NCBI GenBank assembly: GCA_003152795.1
Contig: PMBA01000220.1
Coordinates: forward strand, 16,785-31,500
DNA: 14,716 nucleotides
Reading direction: 5' to 3'
Origin: Acidobacteriaceae bacterium
GTDB lineage: Bacteria > Acidobacteriota > Terriglobia > Terriglobales > Acidobacteriaceae
The notes under the pieces were generated by a model. It was not told the origin of the DNA. It saw only the letters and a program-made list of their open reading frames with translations, and searched no databases. The translations under genes and the position numbers were made by a program. Shown one piece after another: positions 1 through 7,770 of the stretch; positions within the stretch are counted from its first letter, which is position 1; every line of letters begins with the position of its first letter.

Positions 1-416
1 ACGCATATTATCGTCGGCGAACCCCCTCTCCTCTGTGCTGAAGATCGCAGAGGGTTTCGAGGCACATTTCGCGGCGCAGACGACCATGGGTGGTGGAAGC
101 CATCTCCGGATAGGTGGTGGTTAGGGCGGGGCGAGTACTCCAACACTTGGTTCGTCCGCTCTCGACGTTACGCTGGGCGTCAGCTCTTTTCCAAGTAAAG
201 AGTGAGTGGGTACGGTGAGTGATTCCAAAATTAGAGCAGTTGCATGCGGCAGAAACATTGCACGCTCCGAGACTCTTTTTCTGGACTTGCGGTAACGCGG
301 CGTCAAACCCTACAGTGATCTAAAATGAGCAGTGCGTTCACCCACCCCTCGATAGCCGACATCGCCGAAGACAAGTTGGTTGCGCGTTTGTTTGCCCACG
401 CCGCTGCACGCGTGTT
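1..416. other. Left-edge region with no identifiable gene
   Basis: About 400 nt downstream of the tolC-like gene, which ends at 417. Short open frames exist on both strands, including one that is open from the window edge to a TAG at 122-124 on the plus strand (about 40 residues). I recognise none of them. That plus-strand frame could be the C-terminus of a gene entering from the left, but its composition and peptide give no family match I can name. I see no convincing intrinsic terminator (stem plus T-run) for the leftward operon here. Confidence 0.4.
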
Positions 417-1982
417 TCATGGGGTGCTAAGGAACTTCGCCAGGTTTTCTGCTGCGCGGCCCATGGAGCGGGCAAGGCTTAGTTTGGCAATGTTGTGGGC
501 AAACACGCTGTTGATATAGTCAAGCTCCGCACCTGCCAGCGCCTCCTGCGATTGAACCAGTTCAACGCTGTTGGCCACGCCTGCCTCCACACGCTGCCGC
601 GTGAGATCGAGAGTCTCCTTGGCGACCTGCGCATTCTTCTGCGCCACTTCCACCTCGCTGGTTGCCGCCTCTAAGTCGAGATAGACTTTTCGAATTTCGC
701 CCTCTACTTGCAGTTTGAGATCTTCGAGTTCGGCGCGCCTTTGCGTTAAGGTGGCTTCGGCTTGCTCAATATCGCCGCCCGTTCGACCGCCCTCCCAGAT
801 GGGGAAGCGCAGTGTCCCAGTGACTGAGAACGTCCCGTGAGATTGGGACGGATTGGTTCCGATCACGCCATAATCGGCGTTCACCGCAAGAGATGGTAAT
901 CGTTCAGCCCGCGCGCCGGATCGCGCGAGGTCGGCGGCTCGGACCTGGGCCGCCGCTGCCTTTAGATCCAGACGTTGCTCGAAGGCCTGTCTGAAAGCCT
1001 CCTCCATGGTAATCGGCGGTGCAGCTGAGAAAGGGACGTTCTCGGAAAGGTCGTACTGATTGTTGGGCGGCAAACCTGTCATCCGCGCCAAGTTGATCTT
1101 CTGCTTCGCAAGATCGTTCTGTAGTGAAGTTACTCGCTGCTGTTGAGTCAGAGCTTGCACTTGGCTGCGATCGACATCGACCTGTGCCACCACTCCCACA
1201 GCTCGTTGCTGTGATGCTTGCTGGTAGAGAGCGTTGGCTGTTTCCAGTTGAGCAAGGGCTGATTGCACTCTCGCCTTGTCGGCAAGGATCAAAAGATAAG
1301 CGCCCCCGACCGCTAATACCACGAGATCGCGAGAATCTTGAGCCGAAAGTTGGTCTGCCTGGAAGCTTTCATTGGCCGATTTGTAGTTCTTCCACGCTGT
1401 GAGATCCACTACGGTTTGCGTGAGACGGGCTCGCAAGTCAATGTAGTTGTAGGGCCCTATGATAGTCGGCAAAGTGAAGCCTGGAAGCTTGAACTTAAAG
1501 CCTGAAGCTGCAAGGCTGGTCTGCTGGACGGTTTCGGCCAGATCGCCGGTGAGGTTGGGGAGTAGAGCGCTGCGTGCCACGCGCGTTTGCCCGTGCGCCT
1601 GACGCACGGCTTGGGCGAGCCCTACCGCCCCCAGATTGTACTCAAGGCCGCGGCGGATGGCGTCTCGCAAAGACAGCTTGCCGGTAAACGGCATGTTGGA
1701 AATACCAGACGTACTTCCCGAGTAAGCCCCTTGAACTTGAACCGTGGGATTGAGTGTGTTGACCGTGCTCGCTACTCCCGGCGTGGATGACTGCATGGCC
1801 GTCACCGAGCCGCTCTGTGCGGTTCGGCCCGACAGCGGCAACTGCGTTGCTTGCGCGCCTTGGGATTGTCCAGGCGGCGTCTGGGCCGACGCATTTCCGC
1901 CTGCGATGCACATGCTGAGCAGGATAAATGTCGCAGTTATCTTCAGCTGTCTCGGTAGCGTGGCCAGTTTCTTCTTCCTCAT
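417..1982 (-). CDS. TolC-family outer membrane efflux protein
   Basis: Outer membrane channel of 521 aa, expected to trimerise and form the exit duct for the ABC-2 exporter encoded just upstream. A signal peptide (basic MRKKKLATLPRQLK, then hydrophobic FILLSMCIAGG) probably ends at the ASA/Q junction near residues 31-34. A low-complexity Gln/Ser/Thr/Gly linker follows (about 35-100). Then come two outer-membrane-efflux repeats (about 103-300 and 324-510), long Ala/Gln-rich helices with the typical second-repeat beta segment ending in RFPIWEGGR (392-400). I chose the ATG at 1982 because it begins the signal peptide; the open frame runs on to 2186 but that part overlaps the permease gene. An in-frame TTG two codons upstream has better spacing from a GGAAAGG and is an alternative. 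The gap to the permease is 26 nt, so this is probably the last gene of the operon. The cysteine in LSMC makes a lipoprotein possible, but the lipobox is poor. Confidence 0.93.
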   Translation of the reverse strand: MRKKKLATLPRQLKITATFILLSMCIAGGNASAQTPPGQSQGAQATQLPLSGRTAQSGSVTAMQSSTPGVASTVNTLNPTVQVQGAYSGSTSGISNMPFTGKLSLRDAIRRGLEYNLGAVGLAQAVRQAHGQTRVARSALLPNLTGDLAETVQQTSLAASGFKFKLPGFTLPTIIGPYNYIDLRARLTQTVVDLTAWKNYKSANESFQADQLSAQDSRDLVVLAVGGAYLLILADKARVQSALAQLETANALYQQASQQRAVGVVAQVDVDRSQVQALTQQQRVTSLQNDLAKQKINLARMTGLPPNNQYDLSENVPFSAAPPITMEEAFRQAFEQRLDLKAAAAQVRAADLARSGARAERLPSLAVNADYGVIGTNPSQSHGTFSVTGTLRFPIWEGGRTGGDIEQAEATLTQRRAELEDLKLQVEGEIRKVYLDLEAATSEVEVAQKNAQVAKETLDLTRQRVEAGVANSVELVQSQEALAGAELDYINSVFAHNIAKLSLARSMGRAAENLAKFLSTP

Positions 1983-2008
1983 GGGCAATGGACCGTGCCT
2001 TTCCGTTC

Positions 2009-3178
2009 TCAACTGAGTTGCTTGCGAAAACGCCAGACGCTGAGCGAAACCAACACGATGGTAAAAATCGACAACGCCAGAAAATTGGGCCAAAGAGCGG
2101 CGAACCCACTTCCTTTGAGCATGCCCCCGCGAACGATGGTTGCGAAATGGTGAATGGGATTGACGATTGTTAACGGCTGCATCCATCGCGGCATGGCTTC
2201 GACAGGATTCATAGCTCCCGACAAAGAAGACAACGGAGGGTTGATGAAAAAGGCAGTTAACTGCGCCTGCTGCGCCGACTTACTGAAAGTTGCAATCACC
2301 GTGCCCAGACTGATCCCCGACAAAATGCACAACATGCCGCCAAACAAGACGAAGAGCAAGCTGCCGTGAAATGGGATGTGGAATACGATCTTGAGGACGG
2401 CAAGAGCCAGCAGCATCATCATGCAAAGCAAGGCAAAAAGCGGCACGATCTTGGCGATGATGATTTCAGAGGTGCTCGCTGGAGACATGAGCAGTTGCTC
2501 CATCGTCCCTGCTTCGCGTTCCTTTACCATTGCCGCGGACGCAACCAATGAACTGTTCAGAATCAGCAAGAGACCGAAAACACCGGTGGCAATGAACCAG
2601 GAATCGACCAGGCCGGGGTTGTAGATGAAAGCTGGCATAAGCTGCACTTGTCCCCGGCGGCTTATCTCGGACGCAGCAACCTGCCTATGGCTGGCATGAA
2701 TGCCCATGCTCTGCAGCCCTGCAGTGTACGTCTGAACTATGCCCTCTGCGTAGGCTTGACTGATGGTGGCCGTATTCGCGTTCGTGGCGTTCAACAGGAA
2801 CTGGACCGTGGTTGAATGTCCCCGATGCAAATCCCGTGCATAGTCGTAGGGGATGACAACTCCGGCATCTACCCCGGCCTGACTGATTGCACCCCCGAGT
2901 TGGTCTACGGAAAAGTAGTAGCCTCCGAGGCGGAAGCTTTTGCTCTCGGTCAGGGTCGCGATTAACTCCCGGCTCTCCGGAGTCTTGCTCTCATCTACGA
3001 CACCGAGCCGAACATTCGACACCGCTGCGCTCAACGCGAAGCCAAACAGCGTCAGTTGCAAAATGGGAGGAAGAACCAGAGAAATCATGAGACGGCGGTC
3101 GCGCCGGATCTGGTTGAACTCTTTGCCGACGAGTGCGCGGATCCGAGGACTGAAAACGTTGTGTAGGAGATTGGTCAT
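2009..3178 (-). CDS. ABC-2 type transporter permease (YbhR/YhhJ-like), second subunit
   Basis: Inner-membrane permease of 389 aa. Topology is that of the ABC-2 family: cytosolic N-terminus, TM1 about 31-53, a large periplasmic domain (about 55-190), then about five TM segments (about 193-215, 240-262, 272-295, 305-322, 364-381). The cytosolic motif VKEREAGTMEQLLMSPAS (218-235), followed by a helix entering the next TM, is the family's conserved coupling region that contacts the ATPase. I chose the ATG at 3178, which begins MTNLLHNVF; the frame is open further upstream but only as a shadow of the preceding permease. Just 4 nt separate the upstream stop (TAA) from this ATG and no strong Shine-Dalgarno is visible, so translation is probably coupled. 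It should pair with the upstream permease to form a heterodimeric pore. The substrate is unknown; drug efflux is an inference from the E. coli counterpart. Confidence 0.93.
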   Translation of the reverse strand: MTNLLHNVFSPRIRALVGKEFNQIRRDRRLMISLVLPPILQLTLFGFALSAAVSNVRLGVVDESKTPESRELIATLTESKSFRLGGYYFSVDQLGGAISQAGVDAGVVIPYDYARDLHRGHSTTVQFLLNATNANTATISQAYAEGIVQTYTAGLQSMGIHASHRQVAASEISRRGQVQLMPAFIYNPGLVDSWFIATGVFGLLLILNSSLVASAAMVKEREAGTMEQLLMSPASTSEIIIAKIVPLFALLCMMMLLALAVLKIVFHIPFHGSLLFVLFGGMLCILSGISLGTVIATFSKSAQQAQLTAFFINPPLSSLSGAMNPVEAMPRWMQPLTIVNPIHHFATIVRGGMLKGSGFAALWPNFLALSIFTIVLVSLSVWRFRKQLS

Positions 3179-3182
3179 TCGC

Positions 3183-4289
3183 TTACGCTTTGAGCTGCAT
3201 GCGACGCATGCCGTGCCAGCCAATCCCGTAGAACACTGACCCGATGACGCCGATGATCGCGACCTTCCACCAAACCGCAGGCCAGCCGCCGCCTTGTAGC
3301 AGCGCATCCCGCACGACCTCGATGTAGTACCGGCCCCATATGAAATTCGAGATCCATCGCAATCCCACAGGGATGTTCTCGACCGGGAAAACCAGACCGG
3401 ATAGCAGAAACACCAGGAGAAATCCACCGAGGGCCACTGCCTGCATGGCGGCGACCTGACTGGGAATCGTCGCTCCCACCATGGTCCCAAAGGCCGCCAC
3501 GCAAAAGGTGTAGAGAACTGTGGCGACGATGAAGGGTGTTGGGTCGCCGGCGAGCCCCAAACCAAAATATGTAAACAGGAGGACCAGCATCAGCACACAC
3601 TCGGCGAGCGCGACTACCATGAAGGCAAGAATCTTTCCCAGCAGGAATTCGTGCGCGGAGATGCTGGAGACATAAACTTGGAGAATTGTCTTCAGCTCAC
3701 CCTCTTTTGCCATGGCGAGAGCGGCCAGCAAAGGAGGGAACATCGAAAGTCCCAGTACGAAGATCCCTGGACCGTAAAACTTCTTGGCGGAGAGGCCTGG
3801 GTTGTACCAGAGGCGGATGGCGGTTTGGACTAGCGCGAGTCCTTGGTCGCCAGCGATACGTTGATTGTAGGCACGTGTAATCTCGGTTGCGTAACCTGCC
3901 GTAAGCTTCGCGGTATTGGCGTCAGAGGCGTCCACCAGCAGCTGAACGGGAGAATTTGCTCCTAGTGCCATGTCCCTTCCAAAATGCACGGGTATGATCA
4001 GGACCGCCCTGGCCGTGTTTGAACTGAGAGCCTCCTCAGGGTGTCGATCGATCGGCCAGGAGACGACATGGAGAGTAATAGAGGCGCGAATCGCGTCCAC
4101 AAAATCGCGCGAAGCGGGTGAATCGTCAAAGTCCTGCACGATGACGGGAAGATTGTTTACGGTCAACGAAAGAGACACACTCATCAGGAGCAACAAAACC
4201 AGCGGAAGCACCAGGGCGAGAGCCAGCGTCCGCCAGTCACGACAGATCTGAGTCAGCTCTTTGCGAGCTTGCGCAACTACACGTCGCAT
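3183..4289 (-). CDS. ABC-2 type transporter permease (YbhS-like), first subunit
   Basis: Inner-membrane permease of 368 aa. It opens with a basic cytosolic segment (RRVVAQARKELTQICRDWR), then TM1 (about 21-43), a periplasmic domain (about 45-170) and further TM segments (about 173-194, 218-242, 252-274, 284-303, 343-358). The cytosolic coupling stretch is AMAKEGELKTILQVYVSS (192-209). It is a diverged form of the usual KERExGTMEQL motif, with Gly-Glu-Leu in place of Ala-Gly-Thr. It lies 24 nt after the ATPase gene, has a good ribosome binding site (AAGGAG, 8 nt before the ATG) and is followed 4 nt later by a second, paralogous permease. The two permeases share only the family architecture, which fits a heterodimer like YbhS/YbhR. 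The family assignment is firm; the substrate is not. Confidence 0.93.
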   Translation of the reverse strand: MRRVVAQARKELTQICRDWRTLALALVLPLVLLLLMSVSLSLTVNNLPVIVQDFDDSPASRDFVDAIRASITLHVVSWPIDRHPEEALSSNTARAVLIIPVHFGRDMALGANSPVQLLVDASDANTAKLTAGYATEITRAYNQRIAGDQGLALVQTAIRLWYNPGLSAKKFYGPGIFVLGLSMFPPLLAALAMAKEGELKTILQVYVSSISAHEFLLGKILAFMVVALAECVLMLVLLFTYFGLGLAGDPTPFIVATVLYTFCVAAFGTMVGATIPSQVAAMQAVALGGFLLVFLLSGLVFPVENIPVGLRWISNFIWGRYYIEVVRDALLQGGGWPAVWWKVAIIGVIGSVFYGIGWHGMRRMQLKA

Positions 4290-4297
4290 CGCATGCG

Positions 4298-4303
4298 CTC
4301 CTT
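4298..4303 (-). promoter_or_regulatory. Ribosome binding site of the first permease gene
   Basis: Read on the minus strand this is AAGGAG, 8 nt before the ATG at 4289. It is the clearest Shine-Dalgarno in the operon and it fixes that start. It lies in the 24-nt gap after the ATPase stop codon (TAG, 4314-4316), so the permease can be initiated independently. Confidence 0.8.
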
Positions 4304-4313
4304 ACTGTTCACT

Positions 4314-6302
4314 CTACTTTTCGTCTTCGGTTGAAACCTTTCCCTGCTGGCGCGCTTTTTCGATCACGTTGATGAAGACGTCTTCGAGGGAAAAGGGTTC
4401 TTCGCGCGCGCTGATTACCTTGATTCCATTGCTTTCAAGCTTCTCGGTCGTGGTCCGTGTGCCTGCCTCAACATCGTCGTCGGTGACCACATGGAGCCGA
4501 TTGCCGAACAGGGAAACTCGCCAACGCTCTGTGTCGCTCTTCAGCACGTCGGCGGCGTGCTGCGGCTGGTCGACGATGAATTCAAGTAAATGGCCGGTTT
4601 GCGCGCTCTTGATGCCGCTCGGAGTTCCTTGCGCCACCAGTTCCCCGCCGGCCATGAATCCCAAGCGGTTACATTGTTCCGACTCTTCGAGGTAATGCGT
4701 AGTCACAAGAATTGCCGTGCCTGCGTCTGCCAGGCGGTTGATCATCACCCAGAAAGCGCGCCGTGCGAGAGGATCAACCCCGGAAGTCGGCTCATCGAGA
4801 AAGAGTACGCTCGGTTCGTGCATGATTGCGGCGCCGAAGGCGACACGCTGCTTCCAGCCTCCGGGCAGACTGCCAGTGATCTGGTCTTCCTTCCCTTCGA
4901 GTCCCGAGAACGACACCACCCAGCGGATTTTCTCGTCGCGCTCGCTCTCGGGCACGCCGTAGACGCCGGCGAAGAAGGTGAGATTTTCTCGGATGGTCAT
5001 ATCGTTGTAGAGGGAGAACTTCTGCGACATGTAACCGATCTGCTGGCGAATGCTTTCCGAGCGGAGGTTGCCCTGCTCGCCGGCCAGCCGCATGCTTCCG
5101 CTCGTGGCCTCAAGCAGTCCGCACAACATCCTGATCGTGGTTGTCTTGCCAGCGCCATTTGCGCCCAGAAGGCCGTAGATTTCTCCATACGGAATCTCAA
5201 GGCTGACATTCTTTACCGCAGTAAATGCTCCGAACTGCTTCGTCAGATTGTCCGCTCCGACCGCAATTTGGCCGCGCAGGTTCGAGTGATCGTGGTGCCC
5301 GGGAAACGGTGACTCCTTCGACTCTTCGCCTAGACCTCGCAGGCCGGCAACGAATACGTTCTCGAGAGTAGGCTCATCGACGCGAACGTCGCTGACGTGC
5401 AGGTCGGCTTTGCTACAGAGTTCTTCAACGATTTGGCGCGCTTTATCAGCATCATGCGCCAGGACATCAAGACGATCACCAAAACGCTCCACATCCATGA
5501 TGTCTTGCTTCGGACCAGATACCTCTGACAACACGCGTTCGGCTTCGCTCAAGTTGTCGACGCGGACTTCCAGTCGCTTGGCGCCCAGACCTTCTCGTAA
5601 TTCGGCCGGAGTGCCAACTTTCCGGATCTCGCCTTTGTGAATAAGCGCGATCCGATTGCACCTCTCGGCCTCATCCAGGTACGGCGTTGAGATCAAAATA
5701 GATAAGCCTTCGGCAGCCAGATGCGCCAGGGCATCCCAAAACTCGCGCCGTGATACCGGGTCCACGCCGGTTGTCGGCTCATCAAGCACGAGCACGCGAG
5801 GTTGGGGCACCAAGGCGCAAGCCAGCGAAAGTTTCTGCTTCATTCCGCCACTTAACTGCCCAGCCAACCGACTGGAGAATCGATCCATGTCGAACATCTG
5901 CAGATACTGGTGGCCCCGCTTCACGATGTCGTCGGATGCGACGCGGCGCAAATCACCGATGTAGCGGATGTTTTCCATAACCGTAAGATCGGGGTACAAG
6001 CTGAAGGATTGAGTCAGATAACCCGTCTGGGAGCGTGCCTCGCGCGCCGGCCGGCCAAAAACCTCAGCCGATCCGGAGCTCGCTTCCATGACCCCGGCGA
6101 GAATCTGGAACGTCGAGGTTTTTCCTGCACCATCGGGGCCGATCAAGCCGAAGATCTCGCCTTTGCCCACTTCAAAGCTGATTCCGCGAACGGCTTCTAG
6201 TTTGCCGTAGCTTTTCCAAAGCTCACTAATTCGAATGGCACTCGTGTCCGAACCATCGGAGCCAGGTTTGGAAGTTGGCGCAGTGGAAGTCGCGGCCGTC
6301 AT
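4314..6302 (-). CDS. ABC exporter ATPase with two fused nucleotide-binding domains (YbhF-like)
   Basis: Cytosolic ATP-hydrolysing motor of 662 aa carrying two ABC domains in one chain. NBD1: Walker A GPDGAGKT (55-62), Q-loop Q98, signature LSGGMKQ (150-156), Walker B ending DE (174-175), switch position STPYLDEAE with Pro207 where His is usual. NBD2: Walker A GANGAGKT (380-387), Q427, signature LPGGWKQ (479-485), Walker B DE (503-504), intact switch His536. A roughly 100-residue domain (about 240-345) joins the two, with another at the C-terminus. I chose the ATG at 6302 because it overlaps the upstream stop as ATGA, typical of coupled translation; a GTG at 6323 is in frame but overlaps more. 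From memory, E. coli YbhF has the same GPDGAGKT loop and also lacks the NBD1 switch His, so one degenerate site is probably a family trait. It drives the two permeases encoded next. Confidence 0.95.
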   Translation of the reverse strand: MTAATSTAPTSKPGSDGSDTSAIRISELWKSYGKLEAVRGISFEVGKGEIFGLIGPDGAGKTSTFQILAGVMEASSGSAEVFGRPAREARSQTGYLTQSFSLYPDLTVMENIRYIGDLRRVASDDIVKRGHQYLQMFDMDRFSSRLAGQLSGGMKQKLSLACALVPQPRVLVLDEPTTGVDPVSRREFWDALAHLAAEGLSILISTPYLDEAERCNRIALIHKGEIRKVGTPAELREGLGAKRLEVRVDNLSEAERVLSEVSGPKQDIMDVERFGDRLDVLAHDADKARQIVEELCSKADLHVSDVRVDEPTLENVFVAGLRGLGEESKESPFPGHHDHSNLRGQIAVGADNLTKQFGAFTAVKNVSLEIPYGEIYGLLGANGAGKTTTIRMLCGLLEATSGSMRLAGEQGNLRSESIRQQIGYMSQKFSLYNDMTIRENLTFFAGVYGVPESERDEKIRWVVSFSGLEGKEDQITGSLPGGWKQRVAFGAAIMHEPSVLFLDEPTSGVDPLARRAFWVMINRLADAGTAILVTTHYLEESEQCNRLGFMAGGELVAQGTPSGIKSAQTGHLLEFIVDQPQHAADVLKSDTERWRVSLFGNRLHVVTDDDVEAGTRTTTEKLESNGIKVISAREEPFSLEDVFINVIEKARQQGKVSTEDEK

Positions 6303-7768
6303 TTGCGCTTCTCTTCGGGCCACTGGTCGCCTGCGACGAGGATTTCTCCGTCCGACGGCATGCCCGGTTTGGCATATCCCAGTGCTCCTTTCAGCTGCAG
6401 CTTTAGGCCGACCACTTGTTTCACGCGGTCATCGCGGAAATAAGTGTTCTCTGGGGTGAACGTCGCTTGCGGGTCGATGCGCGAAACGTATGCTTCGACC
6501 GGTTGCTTGGGATTCGAATCCAGATACACATGGGCAGCCTGGCCGACCTTGACCTTGCCGATCTGTCCCTCGGGAACAAAACCTCGCAGGTACACCTTGC
6601 TGAGATCCAGAAGAGTGATGACCGGGGTTCCTGCGGTAATCACCTCTCCCGGCTCTGCCACACGCGTTACAACCGTCCCGTCAAAGGGCGCCTTCACGGT
6701 CAGATCCTGGCGATTTTCTCGCGCCTCAGTGAGCTGCGCCTGTGCCTGACCAACACTCGCCATCGCGTCGGCAATCGCTGCCTGCTGCTGCGCCAGTTGC
6801 ATGTTCACTCCTGCTACGCGGCGCTTGGCGCCAACCACAGCAGCCGCCAGTTGGTCCGCGGTTGACACTGCCTGTTTTCCTTGGCGCTCGGATACGGCTC
6901 CCGTCTGTGCCAGCCGGGTATATGCCTCCTTGTCGAAGCTGGCAATGTCGTGGGCGGCTTCTTGCTGAGCAACGTTCGCCTCTTCCTGCCGCAGTTGTTC
7001 ATCGAGGACTGCAATCTGGTCTCGTGCGGACCTGGCCTTTGCTTCCGCTTGCTGAAGTTGGGCTTGCGCTTGCTCCACGCGTGCCCTCAATTGCTCGTCG
7101 TCGAGCACGGCGATGATGTCTCCAGTGGATACGGCGTCTCCCTCGCGCACCCGGATTTCGACAATACGGCCGCTCGTCTTGGGGGACACAGCCGAGTCGT
7201 CACCTTCGATTCGACCGCTGAGCGCCACGATATTTGGCGACATCGGCGGCGTGTAGAAGAACACCCTCCAAACACCAAATCCGATGGCCGCGAGAATCAG
7301 AATGACAACTAACGGAACAAGGATTCGACGGGCCATCGATCGGGGTGGGGGCGCTTCGGCAGGCACAGGTTTTGGTTTTGCTTGACCTGGCTGCGCTACC
7401 GCAGTGGCAGACTGCTGGTTTGGTTGCACTGGCTCCGCTGGCGCAGGCTGCTGGTTTGGTTCGGGTGGCTGCCCTGCCACAGGAGCCAGCTGCGGTTTTG
7501 TTTGGACTGGCTGCGCCGCGGCAGGAACAGATTGTGGCTCGGGTTGGAGTGGCTGCGCATTGGAACTACTACTCCCCAAAGCCGTAATCGCCGCATCAAA
7601 AGTCTTGACTTCCTTCTGTGCTCGTTCCCGCTCTTGCTTCAATTGCTGGACTATTGCAGATACGTTTCCCGCCACCGGCGCAGGCGGCGGCTTTGGTTGG
7701 GGTTCTGGTTGCGGTTGGTCTTGCGTCAGAAGCTCTTGAGGTTTCCCAATTACCTGTTGCTCCGTCAT
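6299..7768 (-). CDS. HlyD/YbhG-type membrane fusion protein with a long proline/glutamine-rich N-terminus
   Basis: Periplasmic adaptor of 489 aa that should bridge the permeases to the TolC-like channel. Residues 1-147 are cytosolic: Pro/Gln-rich repeats around one predicted helix (VSAIVQQLKQERERAQKEVK, 36-55), then a basic PRSMARR. One TM segment (about 149-170) anchors it. The periplasmic part has a split lipoyl domain (about 193-225 and 356-386; KTSGRIVEIRVREGDAV and APFDGTVVTRVAEPGEVI), a long Gln/Ala-rich coiled-coil hairpin (about 225-352) and a beta-barrel (about 390-475). The family is usually 330-380 aa and YbhG has only a short N-terminus, so the extension is unusual. The start is supported by GAGAGG 6 nt before the ATG. 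It begins 2 nt after the repressor stop and overlaps the ATPase gene by 4 nt (ATGA). Confidence 0.94.
   Translation of the reverse strand: MTEQQVIGKPQELLTQDQPQPEPQPKPPPAPVAGNVSAIVQQLKQERERAQKEVKTFDAAITALGSSSSNAQPLQPEPQSVPAAAQPVQTKPQLAPVAGQPPEPNQQPAPAEPVQPNQQSATAVAQPGQAKPKPVPAEAPPPRSMARRILVPLVVILILAAIGFGVWRVFFYTPPMSPNIVALSGRIEGDDSAVSPKTSGRIVEIRVREGDAVSTGDIIAVLDDEQLRARVEQAQAQLQQAEAKARSARDQIAVLDEQLRQEEANVAQQEAAHDIASFDKEAYTRLAQTGAVSERQGKQAVSTADQLAAAVVGAKRRVAGVNMQLAQQQAAIADAMASVGQAQAQLTEARENRQDLTVKAPFDGTVVTRVAEPGEVITAGTPVITLLDLSKVYLRGFVPEGQIGKVKVGQAAHVYLDSNPKQPVEAYVSRIDPQATFTPENTYFRDDRVKQVVGLKLQLKGALGYAKPGMPSDGEILVAGDQWPEEKRK
7412..7461 (-). repeat. Direct repeat within the proline/glutamine-rich segment of the fusion protein gene
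   Basis: The 14-base word CTGCTGGTTTGGTT (plus-strand reading) occurs at 7412-7425 and again at 7448-7461, a spacing of 36 bases, which is exactly 12 codons. It encodes the PNQQ core shared by the units EPNQQPAPAEPV and QPNQQSATAVAQ. Weaker copies flank it. This suggests that the extension grew by in-frame tandem duplication. Confidence 0.7.
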
Positions 7769-7770
7769 TT

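Noticed and set aside
1983..2186. Extended N-terminus of the TolC-like protein starting at 2186
   Set aside because: It overlaps the permease C-terminus and would bury the signal peptide 69 residues inside the protein.
3179..3565. Extended N-terminus of the second permease starting at 3565
   Set aside because: The added residues are Trp/Arg/Ser-rich shadow sequence of the preceding permease; the ATG at 3178 gives a normal ABC-2 N-terminus.
4590..5312. 240-residue open frame on the plus strand opposite the double ATPase gene
   Set aside because: The minus strand encodes intact Walker A, signature and Walker B motifs over the same bases. The plus-strand peptide has no recognisable domain.
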